Source: G965247265 sp965247265 (GTDB lineage: Bacteria; Pseudomonadota; Gammaproteobacteria; UBA4575). From it: a stretch of 64,000 nucleotides of DNA. The notes under the pieces are model-generated. The model saw only the letters and a list, made by a program, of their open reading frames with translations. It was not told the DNA's origin and made no database searches. The stretch is from positions 372,001 to 436,000 of the forward strand of contig OZ252002.1 of assembly GCA_965247265.1 (NCBI GenBank), given 5' to 3'. The stretch's first letter is position 1, and the number at the start of each line of letters is the position of its first letter. Of the stretch, positions 62,864 to 64,000 are shown piece after piece. The position numbers were made by a program, and so were the translations under genes.

Positions 62864-63358
62864 CTATAGTTTTTTTGGATAATCTAAATCAGCCAAGTCC
62901 CCACTATGCTTAGTGATTCCGCTCCATGTTTCAACAGGTAAATTTATATGTGCTATTCCACATGTAGGCAGATTATCAATTTGAGCATCGCACAGTTCAT
63001 TGCACAAATACGTAAATCCCGGATTATGGCCTACTAACATTGCACATTGATGATTTTCATCAATATTACAAACAAGACTGAAAAGTGTGTTTAAACCAGC
63101 TTCATATATTTCTGGTTTGCATATAATATTTTGATTTTTATAGCCTCTTTCCTTGGCTATTAATTCAGCTGTAGTTATTGCCCGAAGCGCAGGACTTGAG
63201 TATATAAGGGTTATACCGATATCTTTATTGGCTAATCGTGTTCCCATTTCTGGCGCATTCTTCATACCTCGCTTATTCAATGGTCGGTCAAAGTCACTTA
63301 GCTGCGCATCATCCCAGCTTGATTTTGCGTGGCGAACAATAACAAGATTACAAGACAT
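62864..63358 (-). CDS. sixA: Phosphohistidine phosphatase SixA
   Basis: 164 aa from the ATG at 63358; upstream starts would overlap the previous gene. Histidine-phosphatase RHAKSSW motif, RPLNKRG, SPALRAITTAELIA and the second His in MLVGHNPGF. E. coli SixA dephosphorylates HPr/NPr phosphohistidine. Paired here with a protein kinase gene. Cytosolic. Confidence 0.9.
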   Translation of the reverse strand: MSCNLVIVRHAKSSWDDAQLSDFDRPLNKRGMKNAPEMGTRLANKDIGITLIYSSPALRAITTAELIAKERGYKNQNIICKPEIYEAGLNTLFSLVCNIDENHQCAMLVGHNPGFTYLCNELCDAQIDNLPTCGIAHINLPVETWSGITKHSGDLADLDYPKKL

Positions 63359-63368
63359 TGTTTCGTTT

Positions 63369-63842
63369 TTATATATACATTGTGCTATGTGGCACATGTA
63401 AAAATTCAAACTCATCCCCGTCTTTTATTTCTTTGCCTAGCATAGATAAAAATACGTCTATTTCATTTTGTATGGGAGCACTGTCACCGTTTGCAGATTT
63501 ATCAAAACCCTCTCGTATCGCTTTTGCCATTTTGTCTGATGTTATTTTAGACGAGATAATATTTAGTCGCAGGCATACCCCCTCATCCATTTTAAGCAAG
63601 TCACTTGAATCACTCTTTTTATTCTCTACGTATAAATCAGCAACATATAATTTTATAAAATATTTTGTGCGCGTCCCAGTCCCTTTATGAACGAGTGAAT
63701 GCTGTTTACATAGATTGTCGCCATTATAAGCTTCCCCTTGAACGAGGCATGTTGGCAATAAGACTATAATAAAGGCACATGCAGCAATTATATCTAACGG
63801 ATGTTTACAATATTTATAATGTATTCTCATACCTGTATTCAT
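63369..63842 (-). CDS. Chalcone-isomerase-like exported protein, C-terminally shortened
   Basis: 157 aa. Signal peptide (about 15-37), then KGTGTRTKYFIKLYVADLYV, the strand pattern of bacterial chalcone-isomerase-like proteins (CHI_ lipid-binding-like), RLNIISSKITSDKMAKAIREGF and DGDEFEFLHVP. The family continues about 40-50 residues beyond this point (V.INGK...F...L..IW.G..P), but here a TAA follows MYI right before sixA. Probably truncated by a deletion that joined the two genes. Function of the family in bacteria is unknown. Confidence 0.72.
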   Translation of the reverse strand: MNTGMRIHYKYCKHPLDIIAACAFIIVLLPTCLVQGEAYNGDNLCKQHSLVHKGTGTRTKYFIKLYVADLYVENKKSDSSDLLKMDEGVCLRLNIISSKITSDKMAKAIREGFDKSANGDSAPIQNEIDVFLSMLGKEIKDGDEFEFLHVPHSTMYI

Positions 63843-63877
63843 ATGTAATAACTTATAATTTTTGCGAGGCGAGAGTT

Positions 63878-64000
63878 TTACGAGTTTGCGTCGCGCGCTT
63901 TTATCCCTAAATATCCACCATGATGTCGTCTTCCATAGTCTTCCCTGCTAAATTCTTTGACTTCCATAAGCAGTAACGCCAATGCATCACTTATTGCAAG
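63878..64000 (-). CDS. SIS-domain sugar-phosphate isomerase, C-terminal fragment at window edge
   Basis: The last 40 residues of a minus-strand gene whose 5' part is outside the window. It reads SDALALLLMEVKEFSREDYGRRHHGGYLGIKA, which matches the end of the SIS domain of KpsF/KdsD/GutQ arabinose-5-phosphate isomerases (GDALAVALL...GFT.EDFA..HPGG.LG). The stop follows directly, without CBS domains, so a SIS-only isomerase is likely. Confidence 0.7.
   Translation of the reverse strand, partial: LAISDALALLLMEVKEFSREDYGRRHHGGYLGIKARDANS

Overview
The window looks like part of the chromosome of a low-GC, free-living or facultatively associated sulfur-oxidising gammaproteobacterium that fixes CO2. 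The evidence is a complete adenylylsulfate reductase operon with the AprM-type membrane anchor (aprM-aprB-aprA), a Calvin-cycle phosphoribulokinase, a CbbQ-type Rubisco-activase ATPase, a SulP anion transporter and a gammaproteobacterial secB-grxC-yibN/envC-yibQ neighbourhood. I cannot name the genus from the sequence alone.

Layout. 1-15540 (minus strand): two complete minor-pilin operons in tandem, each ordered fimT-pilV-pilW-pilX-pilY1-pilY2-pilE as in Pseudomonas. Both are decaying: both pilY1 copies are broken, and pilV and pilY2 of the upstream copy are broken too. 15540-24350: yajL, a broken yibQ, ctpA, envC, then on the plus strand an ArsR regulator with a persulfide-sensor-like cysteine pair, a rhodanese, grxC, secB, gpsA, and a divergent trmL/pyrD pair whose start codons overlap. 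24460-30160: a nitrogen-control block (ntrC, ntrB, a DUF4124 protein, glnA) with sigma-54 promoters and identical 15-bp NtrC sites, plus an unknown 43-aa membrane protein behind a perfect sigma-54 consensus. 30200-34780: glyQS, gmhB, plsC. 34990-40910: aldo/keto reductase, FIST protein, phosphoribulokinase, SulP transporter, trmB. 40930-43670: thiG, thiS, thiO and a Fur-family regulator. 43710-44800: tRNA-Thr and an IS6-family element. 45010-46870: acetolactate synthase. 47400-50650: aprMBA. 50800-56010: a run of poorly characterised genes downstream of apr (a SlyD-like prolyl isomerase, a TPR protein, a YCII-like protein, a pair of paralogous unknowns, a very small protein, an orphan CbbQ), with a MITE-like inverted repeat inside. 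56160-64000: mixed accessory genes (lipase, small membrane proteins, broken uracil-DNA glycosylase, Rieske ferredoxin, DUF4126 protein, ferredoxin-NADP reductase, a Vitreoscilla-type globin, a Ser/Thr kinase next to a SixA phosphatase, and a truncated chalcone-isomerase-like protein).

How it fits together. Sulfite from reduced sulfur would be oxidised to APS by AprBA, passing electrons through AprM to the quinone pool and supplying reductant for the Calvin cycle (Prk, CbbQ). Nitrogen supply is under NtrBC/sigma-54 control. Frameshifts and in-frame stops cluster in dispensable functions (type IV pilus tip, yibQ, uracil-DNA glycosylase), while about 25 housekeeping genes are intact. That pattern suggests real ongoing pseudogenisation, although several indels lie in homopolymers and must be separated from assembly errors.

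The least explained part, and the best candidate for an undescribed system, is the set of unknown genes following aprMBA. The sigma-54-driven 43-aa membrane protein is second.
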